Shown in pieces: positions 49,498 to 60,134 of a stretch of 64,000 bases of DNA. The notes below the pieces were generated by a model that saw only the letters and a program-made list of their open reading frames with translations, had not been told where the DNA came from and made no database searches. The position numbers and the translations under genes are program-made. The stretch covers positions 496,001 to 560,000 of the forward strand of contig PERO01000020.1 in NCBI GenBank assembly GCA_002928875.1. The letters run 5' to 3'. Each line of letters opens with the position of its first letter. Position 1 is the first letter of the stretch. The DNA comes from Methylobacterium sp. Lineage in GTDB: Bacteria > Pseudomonadota > Alphaproteobacteria > Rhizobiales > Beijerinckiaceae.

Positions 49498-50798
49498 GCG
49501 TCGTCACGGCCCAACCAGAGATCGTGACGCTCGGCTGCCGCCTCAACACGGTGGAGAGCGAGGCGATGCGCAAGGCCGCGCTCGAGGCTGGCCATACCGA
49601 TCTCGTGATCGTCAACACCTGCGCGGTGACCGCCGAGGCCGTGCGGCAGGCGCGCCAGACCATCCGCCGCCTCGCGCGCGAGAACCCCGCGCGCCGGATC
49701 ATCGTCACGGGCTGCGCCGCCCAGACCGAGCCGGAGACCTTCGCCGGGATGGCGGAGGTGAGCCAGATCATCGGCAATGACGTGAAGCTGAAGCCCGAGA
49801 CCTGGCGGGACAGGATTTGGCGGGATTCCGCCCGCCCTGCCGGGGATTTCGGCCTCGGCGAGACCGAGCGCGTCATCGTCAACGACATCATGAGCGTGCG
49901 CGAAACCGCCGGGCACCTCATCGACGGGCTGGAGGGCCGCACGCGCGCCTTCGTGCAGGTGCAGAATGGCTGCGACCATCGCTGCACCTTCTGCATCATT
50001 CCCTATGGCCGGGGGAATTCCCGCTCCGTGCCGATGGGCGAGGTGGTGGGACAGATCGAGCGTCTCGTGGATGCGGGCTACCCGGAAATCGTGCTGACCG
50101 GGGTGGATCTCACCTCCTACGGGCCGGACCTGCCCGGCCAGCCTGGTTTGGGCACGCTGGTGGCCAACATCCTGAGGAACGTGCCGAAACTCGACCGCCT
50201 GCGCCTCTCCTCGCTCGATTGCATCGAGGCCGATCCGCTGCTGATGGATTTGCTCAAGGGCGAGACACGCCTCCTGCCGCACATGCATCTGTCGCTGCAG
50301 GCCGGCGACGATCTCACCTTGAAGCGCATGAAGCGCCGGCATGGCCGCGCCGATGCCATCCGCTTCTGCGCCGAGTTGCGCGCGGCGCGGCCGGATTATG
50401 CGTTCGGCGCCGACCTCATCGCCGGTTTCCCCACCGAGACCGAAGCGATGTTCGAGAATACCCTGCGACTGGTGGAGGAATGCGGCCTCGCCTTCCTGCA
50501 TGTCTTTCCCTATTCCCCGCGCAAGGGCACGCCGGCGGCACGCATGCCGCAGGTCGCAAAGCCGGTCATCAAGGAACGCGCCGCGCGCCTGCGCGAAGCC
50601 GGCGCGTTGGCACTCCGGCGCCATCTGGCGCGCCATGTCGGAAAGACGGCCAACATTCTCGTCGAGCGGGAAACCATGGCGCGCCTCGACGACTTTACAC
50701 CGGTCCAGCTCGCTGCACCCGCCGAGCCGGGCACGCTTCAGACAGCTCGCATGACGGGCATCGCAGGATCGATGCTGACGGGAGAGATTGCCGCATGA
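49494..50798 (+). CDS. mtaB: tRNA methylthiotransferase MtaB
   Basis: A 434-residue radical-SAM enzyme that turns t6A37 of tRNA into ms2t6A. An N-terminal UPF0004 domain with three cluster cysteines (LGCRLNTVES, NTCAVTAEA, TGCAAQTEPE) is followed by the radical-SAM motif CDHRCTFCIIPYGRGNSRS (CxxxCxxC). LTGVDLTSYG, LSSLDCIEADPLL and LQAGDDLTLKRMKRRH come next, and a TRAM-like C-terminal part follows. The RLNTVES start and the gene context separate MtaB from MiaB and RimO. It overlaps dapF and ftsY by ATGA junctions on both sides, as often in alphaproteobacteria. Confidence 0.94.
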   Translation: MSVVTAQPEIVTLGCRLNTVESEAMRKAALEAGHTDLVIVNTCAVTAEAVRQARQTIRRLARENPARRIIVTGCAAQTEPETFAGMAEVSQIIGNDVKLKPETWRDRIWRDSARPAGDFGLGETERVIVNDIMSVRETAGHLIDGLEGRTRAFVQVQNGCDHRCTFCIIPYGRGNSRSVPMGEVVGQIERLVDAGYPEIVLTGVDLTSYGPDLPGQPGLGTLVANILRNVPKLDRLRLSSLDCIEADPLLMDLLKGETRLLPHMHLSLQAGDDLTLKRMKRRHGRADAIRFCAELRAARPDYAFGADLIAGFPTETEAMFENTLRLVEECGLAFLHVFPYSPRKGTPAARMPQVAKPVIKERAARLREAGALALRRHLARHVGKTANILVERETMARLDDFTPVQLAAPAEPGTLQTARMTGIAGSMLTGEIAA

Positions 50799-51847
50799 CC
50801 CCTCCCGAGGACAAGAAACCGGGCTTCTTTTCGCGCTTTTTCGGCGGCGGGAAGCCGGAGGAACCGGCAGCCGAGGCCACGCCCGCAACCGAAATGCCTG
50901 CGCCGGTCGAGCCTCCTGCCCCGAAGCTCTCCTGGTGGAAGCGGCTGAGCCAGGGCCTCTCGCGCACGGCCTCGTCGCTGGGTTCGGGCATCACCGCGAT
51001 CTTCACGACGCGCAAGCTCGACGCGGAGACGCTGCAGGATCTCGAGGATATCCTGATCCAGGCCGATCTCGGCGTGGAGGTCGCGGCCCGCATCGTCGAG
51101 AGCATCGGCAAGGACCGTTTCGACAAGACGGTTCAGCCCGAGGAGATCAAGGCGGCGCTCGCGACCGAGGTCGAGACGGTGCTGGCCCCGGTCGCGCAGC
51201 CGCTGGTGGTCGATGGGACGAAGAAGCCCTTCGTGCTGCTGATGGTCGGCGTGAACGGCTCGGGCAAGACCACGACCATCGGCAAGCTCGCCGCGAAATT
51301 CCGCGCGGAGGGCCGATCGGTGCTGGTCGCGGCGGGCGACACCTTCCGCGCCGCCGCCATCGACCAGCTGAAAATCTGGGCCGAGCGCACCGGCGCGGGC
51401 TTCGTCGCGCGGGAGCCGGGCGCGGATGCCTCGGGCCTCGCCTATGACGCGATCGAGCAGGCCCGCAGCGAGGGCCGTGACGTGCTTCTCATCGATACCG
51501 CCGGACGGCTCCAGAATAAGCAGGGGCTGATGGATGAACTCGGCAAGATCGTGCGCGTCATCAGGAAGCTCGACCCCGAAGCCCCACATGCGACACTGCT
51601 CGTGCTCGATGCGACCGTGGGCCAGAACGCGGTCAGCCAGGTCGAGATCTTCAGGCAGGTCGCCGGCGTCACCGGCCTCGTGATGACCAAGCTCGATGGC
51701 ACCGCGCGCGGCGGCATTCTCGTGGCGCTGGCCGCGAAATTCGGCCTGCCGGTGCATTTCATCGGCGTCGGCGAGGGCGTCGAGGACCTTGAGCCCTTCG
51801 CCGCGCGCGATTTCGCCCGCGCCATCGCCGGGCTGGATGAAGGCTAG
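50795..51847 (+). CDS. ftsY: Signal recognition particle receptor FtsY
   Basis: A 350-residue SRP receptor GTPase. The N-terminal A domain of about 45 residues is short and Pro/Glu/Ala-rich with an aromatic-basic start (KKPGFFSRFFGG). The NG domain contains SWWKRLSQGLSRTASSLGSGI, G1 GVNGSGKTTTIGKLA, DTFRAAAIDQLKIWAE, DTAGRLQNKQGLMDEL, TKLDGTARGG and the final FIGVGEGVEDLEPF. It starts at an ATGA overlap with mtaB. Its TAG stop overlaps the TAG of the convergent FAH gene inside the 4-base palindrome CTAG. Confidence 0.97.
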   Translation: MTPPEDKKPGFFSRFFGGGKPEEPAAEATPATEMPAPVEPPAPKLSWWKRLSQGLSRTASSLGSGITAIFTTRKLDAETLQDLEDILIQADLGVEVAARIVESIGKDRFDKTVQPEEIKAALATEVETVLAPVAQPLVVDGTKKPFVLLMVGVNGSGKTTTIGKLAAKFRAEGRSVLVAAGDTFRAAAIDQLKIWAERTGAGFVAREPGADASGLAYDAIEQARSEGRDVLLIDTAGRLQNKQGLMDELGKIVRVIRKLDPEAPHATLLVLDATVGQNAVSQVEIFRQVAGVTGLVMTKLDGTARGGILVALAAKFGLPVHFIGVGEGVEDLEPFAARDFARAIAGLDEG

Positions 51848-52548
51848 ACGACCTTCAGCCGGATCGGCGTGAGGCCTTCCACCGCGCCGACCATCACCTG
51901 CCGGCGCTCGACCGCGCTCACGCCCTCCGGCGTGCCGGTGAAGATAAGGTCGCCCGCCTTCAGCTCGAAATAGCGCGACAGGATCGCTATCTGCTCGGGA
52001 ATGGACCAGATCATCGCGGCGAGTGTCGCATCCTGCTTCATCACGCCGTCGGTCGATAGCGTGATGCGGCCGCTAAGCGAAAAGCCCGGCGCGCCGGCGC
52101 GGGTGATCGGGCCGACCGGGCCCGAGGCATCGGCGCTCTTGCCGATCTCCCAGGGGCGGCCGAGCTTCTTCGCCTCGCCCTGCAGGTCGCGGCGGGTCAT
52201 GTCGAGGCCGACGGCATAGCCGAAGATGTGCTCCATGGCCTTGTCTTCCGGAATGTCCTTGCCGCCCTGGCCGAGCGCCACCACCAGTTCCACCTCGTGA
52301 TGGTAATCCGAGGTGCCGGGCGGATAGGGAAGCGGGGTTTCCACGCCCGCCTCGACCGGGACAATCGCCTCGGCGGTCTTGAGGAAGAAGAACGGCGCCT
52401 CGCGGGTCGGGTCATGGCCCATCTCGCGCGCATGGGCCGCATAATTCCGGCCGATGCAGAAGCCGCGCCGCACGGGAAAGCGGGCCGCCTCGCCCACGAT
52501 GGAGAGGCTCGTGCGCGGTTCGAGAACGGGGACAGGCATGGAGGACAT
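51844..52548 (-). CDS. Fumarylacetoacetate hydrolase family protein
   Basis: A 234-residue metal-dependent hydrolase/decarboxylase of the FAH superfamily. Start at ATG 52548 after GGAAGG. It shows FCIGRNYAAHAREMGHDP, FFFLKTAEAIVPV, YHHEVELVVALGQGGKDI with the metal-binding His/Glu set, GLDMTRRDLQGEAKKLGRPWEIGKSAD and IFTGTPEGVSAV. This pattern is closest to fumarylpyruvate/acylpyruvate hydrolases and not to the large fumarylacetoacetase. It is single on the minus strand, divergent from yciB and overlapping ftsY at the stop codons. A link to homogentisate breakdown is not supported. Confidence 0.92.
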   Translation of the reverse strand: MSSMPVPVLEPRTSLSIVGEAARFPVRRGFCIGRNYAAHAREMGHDPTREAPFFFLKTAEAIVPVEAGVETPLPYPPGTSDYHHEVELVVALGQGGKDIPEDKAMEHIFGYAVGLDMTRRDLQGEAKKLGRPWEIGKSADASGPVGPITRAGAPGFSLSGRITLSTDGVMKQDATLAAMIWSIPEQIAILSRYFELKAGDLIFTGTPEGVSAVERRQVMVGAVEGLTPIRLKVV

Positions 52549-52643
52549 CGAAAAACCTTCCGGGATAGGCTTGGCCTTTGCGGCTTGCCGATCAAGGTGT
52601 AAGGGCACGTTTTAACGGGGTCCAGTCCCCAAAGGGACCAGAG

Positions 52644-53282
52644 ATGAGCGAACCGAACACCACGCATCGCGCCGAGAACGGCATCACCAAGTTGCTGCTG
52701 GAGATGGGGCCGCTGCTGCTGTTCTTCGCGGCCAATTCGAAGCCGGACTGGTTCCGGCCCATCGTCGGCGCCGTGTTCGGACCCGGTATTGTCGAAGGCG
52801 AGAAGGCGCCCATTCTCATCGCCACCGCTGTCTTCATGGTGGGAATGCTGGCGTCACTCGCCGCGACCTGGGTGCTTTATCGTCGCTTGCCGATCATGCC
52901 GCTCGTCTCCGGCGCGGTGGTGCTGGTCTTCGGCGGACTGACGCTCGCGTTGCACGACGACCTATTCATCAAGCTGAAGCCCACCATCGTGAATGCACTG
53001 TTCGGATCGGTCCTGCTCGGCGGCCTCGCCTTCGGCAAGCCGCTATTGCCTTACGTGCTCGACAGCGTGTTCCAGCTCGATCAGGAGGGCTGGAAGAAAC
53101 TCACCTTCCGCTGGGGCGTGTTCTTCTTCGTGCTCGCGGCCATCAACGAGGTGGTGTGGCGTACGCAGACCACCGATTTCTGGGTGGCCTTCAAGGTCTG
53201 GGGCGTGATGCCGCTCACCATGATCTTCGCGCTCGCCCAGACGCCGATGATGATGCGCCACGGCTTCGATCCGGGCAAATAA
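52644..53282 (+). CDS. Septation protein YciB / intracellular septation protein A
   Basis: A 212-residue inner-membrane protein of the YciB/IspA (formerly IspZ) family that affects septation and envelope synthesis. Six hydrophobic segments are visible, with the conserved LLLEMGPLLLFFAANS, PTIVNALFGSVLLGGL and VFFFVLAAINEVVWRTQTTDFWVAFKVWG. Start at ATG 52644 with GGGACCAGAG upstream; the frame is open 66 bases further up but without family likeness. It is transcribed away from the FAH gene and convergent with ccmG, with a short palindrome in the 73-base gap. Confidence 0.93.
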   Translation: MSEPNTTHRAENGITKLLLEMGPLLLFFAANSKPDWFRPIVGAVFGPGIVEGEKAPILIATAVFMVGMLASLAATWVLYRRLPIMPLVSGAVVLVFGGLTLALHDDLFIKLKPTIVNALFGSVLLGGLAFGKPLLPYVLDSVFQLDQEGWKKLTFRWGVFFFVLAAINEVVWRTQTTDFWVAFKVWGVMPLTMIFALAQTPMMMRHGFDPGK

Positions 53283-53312
53283 GTCGCTTGCCGAAAGTGA
53301 TCAGCCCCGTTG

Positions 53313-53341
53313 GTCATCTCCCGGCCTGAACCGGTGATGAC
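53313..53341. repeat. Mini palindrome of the GTCAT...ATGAC type between yciB and ccmG
   Basis: GTCATC-TC-CCGG, six bases, CCGG-T-GATGAC: a 29-base hairpin whose ends match those of the larger repeat at 23399-23526. In this convergent gap it may also act as a weak bidirectional terminator, although no T run follows. Confidence 0.5.
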
Positions 53342-53355
53342 AAAGCTGGAAAGCT

Positions 53356-53931
53356 TCACCCGCCCGCCGCCCTGATCGCCGGCTCCAGCCGGTCGCGGAT
53401 GACCTCGGGCGTCAGCGGCCCGACATGCTTGAAGACGATCAGCCCCTTGCCGTCGACAAGGAAGGTCTCGGGCACGCCATAGACGCCCCATTCGATGGCG
53501 TTGCGACCATCGGGATCGGCACCGACACGGGAATAGGGGTTGCCGAGCCGGCCGAGGAAGCGGCGGGCATTGTCCGGCTTGTCCTTGTAGTTGAGGCCGA
53601 TCATCCCGATGCGGCCCGCCTTGGCGAGTTCCATCAGGAACGGATGCTCCTGATGGCAGGGCGCGCACCAGCTCGCGAAGACATTCACGAGCACGGGTTT
53701 GCCCGTCGCGAGATCATCAGGGCCGAAGCCGGGCATCGGCCTGCCCTCGTCCATCAGCCCTTCCACCGGCTGAAGCGTCAGCGCCGGGGCGGGCTTGCCG
53801 ATCAGCGCCGAGGGCAATTTCGAGGGGTCGCCCGCGAAAAGCCGGAAGCCGAACAGCAGCACCAGCCCTGCGAAGATCGCGAGCGGCAGGAACAGCACCC
53901 AGCGGCGGGAGGGGTGTGCCACCTCGCTCAT
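53356..53931 (-). CDS. ccmG: Thiol:disulfide interchange protein CcmG/DsbE
   Basis: A 191-residue membrane-anchored thioredoxin-like protein that keeps apocytochrome c thiols reduced in the periplasm. An N-terminal anchor (RRWVLFLPLAIFAGLVLLFGFRLF) is followed by the thioredoxin fold with the redox motif WCAPCHQEHP (about residues 88-92) and GVYGVPETFLVDGKGLIVFKHVGPL with the cis-Pro. Its start overlaps the ccmD stop (ATGA). It is the last gene of the ccmABCDG group. Confidence 0.95.
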   Translation of the reverse strand: MSEVAHPSRRWVLFLPLAIFAGLVLLFGFRLFAGDPSKLPSALIGKPAPALTLQPVEGLMDEGRPMPGFGPDDLATGKPVLVNVFASWCAPCHQEHPFLMELAKAGRIGMIGLNYKDKPDNARRFLGRLGNPYSRVGADPDGRNAIEWGVYGVPETFLVDGKGLIVFKHVGPLTPEVIRDRLEPAIRAAGG

Positions 53932-54086
53932 CGGCCGGATTTCTCCGCGTCGCGCAGGGCCTCCGCCCGAGCGAGCCTTGCCTTCGCGCCGCGGTAGCTC
54001 AGCACCGCGCCCACGATCATCGCGCCCAGCACGAGGATGGCCGCCGCGTAAGACCCGGCGATGAAGCCGACATACTGCCCCGCCAT
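53928..54086 (-). CDS. ccmD: Heme exporter protein CcmD
   Basis: A 52-residue small membrane protein that joins the CcmABC heme-handling complex. One hydrophobic helix (about residues 6-31, VGFIAGSYAAAILVLGAMIVG) is followed by a basic tail with SYRGAKARLARAEALRD, as in all CcmD proteins. Its start overlaps the ccmC stop by one base (TGATG) and its stop overlaps the ccmG start (ATGA). It is easily missed because of its size; the gene order makes it certain. Confidence 0.9.
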   Translation of the reverse strand: MAGQYVGFIAGSYAAAILVLGAMIVGAVLSYRGAKARLARAEALRDAEKSGR

Positions 54087-54832
54087 CACTCCGCCTCGGC
54101 CGCGAGAAGTTCGAGCCGCTCGGCCCGGCGGTTCATCACCTCCGCGCGCATCGCGAGCATGAGGAGGGTGATGTAGAGCATCAGGAACGCGATCCCCATG
54201 ATGAAGAGCGGGCCGAGCATCGAGCCGTGGATCGTCGGGCCATCGATGCGGAAGACCGAGGCCGGCTGATGCAGCGTCGACCACCAATCGACCGAGAACT
54301 TGATGATCGGCAGGTTCACCGCCCCCACCAGAGTGAGGATCGCCACGGCGCGCGCCGCGCGATTGGGCTCCTCGATCGCCTGCTGCAGCGCGATGACGCC
54401 GATATAGATCAGGAACATCACCAGCACGGAGGTCATCCGCGCATCCCATTCCCACCACGTCCCCCACATCGGCTTGCCCCAGAGCGAGCCGGTGACGAGG
54501 CAGAGCAGCGTGAAGCCCGCACCGAGCGGGGCGGCGCATTTCAGCGCCACATCCGCCATGGGGTGGCGCCAGATCAGCGTGCCCAGCGCCGACGCGCTCA
54601 TGCCGGCATAGACGAACATCGCCATCCAGGCCGCAGGGACGTGGATGAACATGATGCGGATCGTCTCGCCCTGCTGGTAATCGGGCGGCGCGACGAAGAA
54701 CGCACCATAGAGCCCCCAGGCGAAGAGCAGCAGGGTCAGCACCGCGAAGGGACCGATCACCCGGTCCGCGAGCCGGTTGAACACGGCCGGATTGGCGAGG
54801 CGCAGCAGGGAACCGGAGGTCTGGTCGGTCAT
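54086..54832 (-). CDS. ccmC: Heme exporter protein CcmC
   Basis: A 248-residue heme-handling membrane protein with six helices that passes heme to CcmE. The WWD signature is in GSLWGKPMWGTWWEWDARMTS, flanked by heme-ligand His residues in FIHVPAAWMAMF and HGSMLGP. Start at ATG 54832 with GAAGGA. It follows ccmB by 53 bases and overlaps ccmD. Confidence 0.96.
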   Translation of the reverse strand: MTDQTSGSLLRLANPAVFNRLADRVIGPFAVLTLLLFAWGLYGAFFVAPPDYQQGETIRIMFIHVPAAWMAMFVYAGMSASALGTLIWRHPMADVALKCAAPLGAGFTLLCLVTGSLWGKPMWGTWWEWDARMTSVLVMFLIYIGVIALQQAIEEPNRAARAVAILTLVGAVNLPIIKFSVDWWSTLHQPASVFRIDGPTIHGSMLGPLFIMGIAFLMLYITLLMLAMRAEVMNRRAERLELLAAEAE

Positions 54833-54885
54833 GTGATCCTTCTCGGCTCTCCCATATCCGCCGACGCGCCATCGCGCAATTCGCG

Positions 54886-55551
54886 TCAGCCTCGCGCTTG
54901 ACGAAGCGCAAGCGCTGCCGCGATGGGCGAAATCGCAAGCGCAAAAAGTGTCGTGCCGCACAAAACGGTCAAGGGCATGGCAAAGTCGCGGCCCTCTGCC
55001 GCAGCCTTGGCCACGGCCACGCCGAAGATCAGCGTGGGGATCGCCGTCGGCACCACGAGAAGCGAGAGCAGCAGGCCGCCGCGGTTGAGGCTCACGGTCA
55101 GCGCCGCGCCCACGAGCCCGATCAGCGTCAGCGCCGGCGTGCCCACGAGAAGCGACAAGGCCAAAGGCAGCATGGCCTGCGGCTCGATGGCGAGCATCAG
55201 CCCGAGCACCGGCGCGGCAAGGCTCAGCGGCAGGCCCGTCACCAGCCAATGCGCGAGCGCCTTCGCCAGCACGAGCAGCGTGAGCGACGCGCCGGACAGC
55301 AGGAACTGGTCGAGCGCGCCATCTTCCTCGTCGGACTGGAACAGCCGGTCGAGGCCGAGCAGCGTCGCGAGCAGGGCAGCGATCCACAGAAGCGCGGGTG
55401 CGAGACGCGAGATCAGCCGCTGATCCGCGCCGATGGCAAATGGCACGATGGCGATCAGCACGAGGAAGAACATCAGGCCGAGGCTGGCGCCGGCACCGGC
55501 CCGGCGCGCGAGGCGCAGGTCGCGCTTCAGGACGGCCGAGAACGCGCTCAT
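54886..55551 (-). CDS. ccmB: Heme exporter protein CcmB
   Basis: A 221-residue membrane component of the CcmAB ABC transporter, with six helices and the FDxxxGxLExLLLSG-like segment here as SDEEDGALDQFLLSGASLTLLVLAKALAHW. It starts MSAFSAVLKRDLRLARRAG, typical of the family. The start codon overlaps the ccmA stop (ATGA). Together with CcmA it uses ATP to release holo-CcmE. Confidence 0.95.
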   Translation of the reverse strand: MSAFSAVLKRDLRLARRAGAGASLGLMFFLVLIAIVPFAIGADQRLISRLAPALLWIAALLATLLGLDRLFQSDEEDGALDQFLLSGASLTLLVLAKALAHWLVTGLPLSLAAPVLGLMLAIEPQAMLPLALSLLVGTPALTLIGLVGAALTVSLNRGGLLLSLLVVPTAIPTLIFGVAVAKAAAEGRDFAMPLTVLCGTTLFALAISPIAAALALRQARG

Positions 55552-56177
55552 GCCGCGATCTCCCGGCGACCCGCGAGATCGAGCGTCACATTCGTGGCGG
55601 CGAGCGGCTGATGCGTGGCCACGATCGCCATGCCGCCCGCCTGCGCATGCGCCGCGACGAGGCCGGAAACGATGCCGATCGCCTCGACATCGAGCGAGGC
55701 CAGGGGCTCGTCGAGAAGCCAGACCGGACGGTCGACGACGAGCAGTCGCGCAAGGGCCACGCGACGCCGCTGCCCCTCGGAGAGAACTCTCACCGGAAGA
55801 TCAAAAAGGCGTGACACCCCGAGGCGCGAAAGGGCCTCGGGAATGCGCGATTCATCGCCTCCGAGAAGGCCCGCCATGAAGGCGAGATTCTCGCGGGCGG
55901 TGAGCGCGGGGCGCAAGCCTTCGCGGTGCCCGAAATAGTGCAGGAGCGATCCGGCCGCCGCCTCGCCCGCCCCCTCGATATCGACGCTTCCGGCATCCGG
56001 CGGGGTGAATCCCGCGAGCAGGCGGAGCAGGGTGGATTTTCCGCTGCCGTTCGGGCCGGTGAGCTGCATCACCTGACCGGGTTCGAGCGCGAGGTCGAGA
56101 CCGCGAAAAAGGAAGCGCGGACCACGCCGCACGGCGAGCCCCCTGGCCAACAGACGAAGACGTGGAACGGCGGTCAA
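55548..56177 (-). CDS. ccmA: Cytochrome c biogenesis ATP-binding protein CcmA
   Basis: A 209-residue ABC ATPase. Walker A is GPNGSGKSTLLRLLAGF (about residues 40-48), the signature motif LSEGQRRRVALARLL, Walker B WLLDEPLASLD and the switch His in VATHQPL. It starts at ATG 56177 and leads the ccmABCDG group. ccmE, ccmF, ccmH and ccmI are not here and must lie elsewhere. It is divergent from acnA across 311 bases. Confidence 0.96.
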   Translation of the reverse strand: MTAVPRLRLLARGLAVRRGPRFLFRGLDLALEPGQVMQLTGPNGSGKSTLLRLLAGFTPPDAGSVDIEGAGEAAAGSLLHYFGHREGLRPALTARENLAFMAGLLGGDESRIPEALSRLGVSRLFDLPVRVLSEGQRRRVALARLLVVDRPVWLLDEPLASLDVEAIGIVSGLVAAHAQAGGMAIVATHQPLAATNVTLDLAGRREIAA

Positions 56178-56488
56178 ACATCCCCCCGGATCGCGGCCGC
56201 ATGATCGTGATCGATGCTGAACCGGGCCGCCTCGAACGATGGTTCGTGTAGCGGTCTTTTTGGAAATGATCTATAGACCGGCCCGGTTGCGCCGCGCGTC
56301 CGGTCAAAGACGCGGGGTCCGGGCACTCCCGGAGCGGTGCACGCGGTGCCGGTTCACCGGTCTGCCGCGCTCGGCCCGGTGGTCCAACCCCGCCGTTTCG
56401 AGGCTGTACCGGCTCCCCCGGCCATCCGGTTTGCGTCCGTTCACGGATTTTTTTGACCCCACGCCTGTGTTTGACCCAAGGACTCCCG
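56178..56488. other. Intergenic region between divergent ccmA and acnA
   Basis: This 311-base gap should carry both promoters. It contains small dyads: CGAAC-GATG-GTTCG (56233-56246) and CGCGTC-N8-GACGCG (56295-56314), a GC-rich run of inverted CCGGT/ACCGG words around 56340-56370, and a T-rich patch just before acnA (about 56446-56455). I see no ORF with coding character and no certain promoter box. Confidence 0.5.
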
Positions 56489-59185
<2,697 letters not shown>

Positions 59186-59206
59186 GCCGGACCGCGTCAT
59201 CATCAG

Positions 59207-59235
59207 CCGCCGGAGCACCATTTCCGGCGGTTTTT
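59207..59235 (+). terminator. Intrinsic terminator after acnA
   Basis: CCGCCGGA (59207-59214), an 8-base loop, TCCGGCGG (59223-59230), then TTTTT. It begins 22 bases after the acnA stop. Confidence 0.93.
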
Positions 59236-59309
59236 CTTTCAGAACACGCACAAAAAATACACCTGCTTGTGATTCGCTTGTGGCAACTAGAACTGTTTTG
59301 GATTTTCTC

Positions 59310-60080
59310 ATGATGAAGTCATTTTGCCTCCCCGACCTGAGCCGCCGCGCCTTTGGCAAGGCCCTCGCCATGTCGTGCCTCGTGCCAGGGTTCGCTCGTG
59401 CCCAGCAGGCCGGTTCGCCGGCCCGCGTGACACTGATCGAACTCTTCACGAGTCAGGGCTGTTCGTCCTGTCCGCCGGCAGATGCCCTGATGCTCCGCCT
59501 GACGAGCGAGCCGGGCCTCGTGCCGCTCACTTTCTCAACCGAGATCTGGGATTATCTCGGCTGGAAAGATACGCTCGCCAAACCGGCCTTCACGCGTCGC
59601 CACAAGGCTTACGCGGCGAATGTCGCGAGCAGGCGGGTCTATACACCGCAGGCGATCGTGAATGGCCGCGCCCATTGCGTCGGGTCGGATCGTTCGGCCC
59701 TGGCGCGCCTGCAGCGCAGCCCGGTCAATCAGTCCGAACAGGCGACCGTGACGATCGCCAAATCCGAATCCGGCTGGACCGCCTCGGTCTCGCGCACGGG
59801 CAACATGCCGGCGCGCATCGTGATCATGCCGGTGATGCTGCGTCAATCGGTGGAAATCCGCCGTGGCGAGAATTCCGGCCGGACGATCACCTACGCCAAT
59901 GTCGTTCGGGATATCATCGATCTCGGCGCGGCCCCCACCGGCAGTGCCAGTGTTGCGATTTCGCCCGAGATGCTTTCGAACGTCGAGGCCGATGGGTTCG
60001 CGCTGGTCGTTCAGGCCGGCACGATCGACGGGCCCGGCGAGGTGCTCGGCGTCGGGTTCTCCGCCAACGCCCAGAGCTGA
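59310..60080 (+). CDS. Tat-exported DUF1223 protein with CxxC motif
   Basis: A 256-residue protein of the DUF1223 family (thioredoxin-like fold, function unknown). The start ATGATG at 59310/59313 leads to a Tat-like signal, DLSRRAFGKALAMSC...PGFARAQQ, with the twin-arginine motif at about residues 12-13 and cleavage near 32. The family core follows: VTLIELFTSQGCSSCPPADALM with a CxxC pair, WDYLGWKDTLAKPAFTRRHKAYA and YTPQAIVNGRAHCVGSD. It resembles a periplasmic thiol protein. It begins 74 bases after the acnA terminator and so probably has its own promoter. DUF1223 next to acnA is common in related genomes as far as I recall. Confidence 0.88.
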   Translation: MMKSFCLPDLSRRAFGKALAMSCLVPGFARAQQAGSPARVTLIELFTSQGCSSCPPADALMLRLTSEPGLVPLTFSTEIWDYLGWKDTLAKPAFTRRHKAYAANVASRRVYTPQAIVNGRAHCVGSDRSALARLQRSPVNQSEQATVTIAKSESGWTASVSRTGNMPARIVIMPVMLRQSVEIRRGENSGRTITYANVVRDIIDLGAAPTGSASVAISPEMLSNVEADGFALVVQAGTIDGPGEVLGVGFSANAQS

Positions 60081-60134
60081 CATCAGCCGGGAACTGAAAG
60101 ATCCCGGCTAACTTCTCCCTCGATATCCGATCGC

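Noticed and set aside
48471-50888. Upstream extension of the phytase-like gene to 50888
   Set aside because: It runs antisense through dapF and mtaB; the signal peptide begins at ATG 48470.
51844-52548. FAH-family gene as fumarylacetoacetase of the hmgA pathway
   Set aside because: Its length of 234 residues and its motifs fit fumarylpyruvate/acylpyruvate hydrolases, and it is 11 kb from hmgA.
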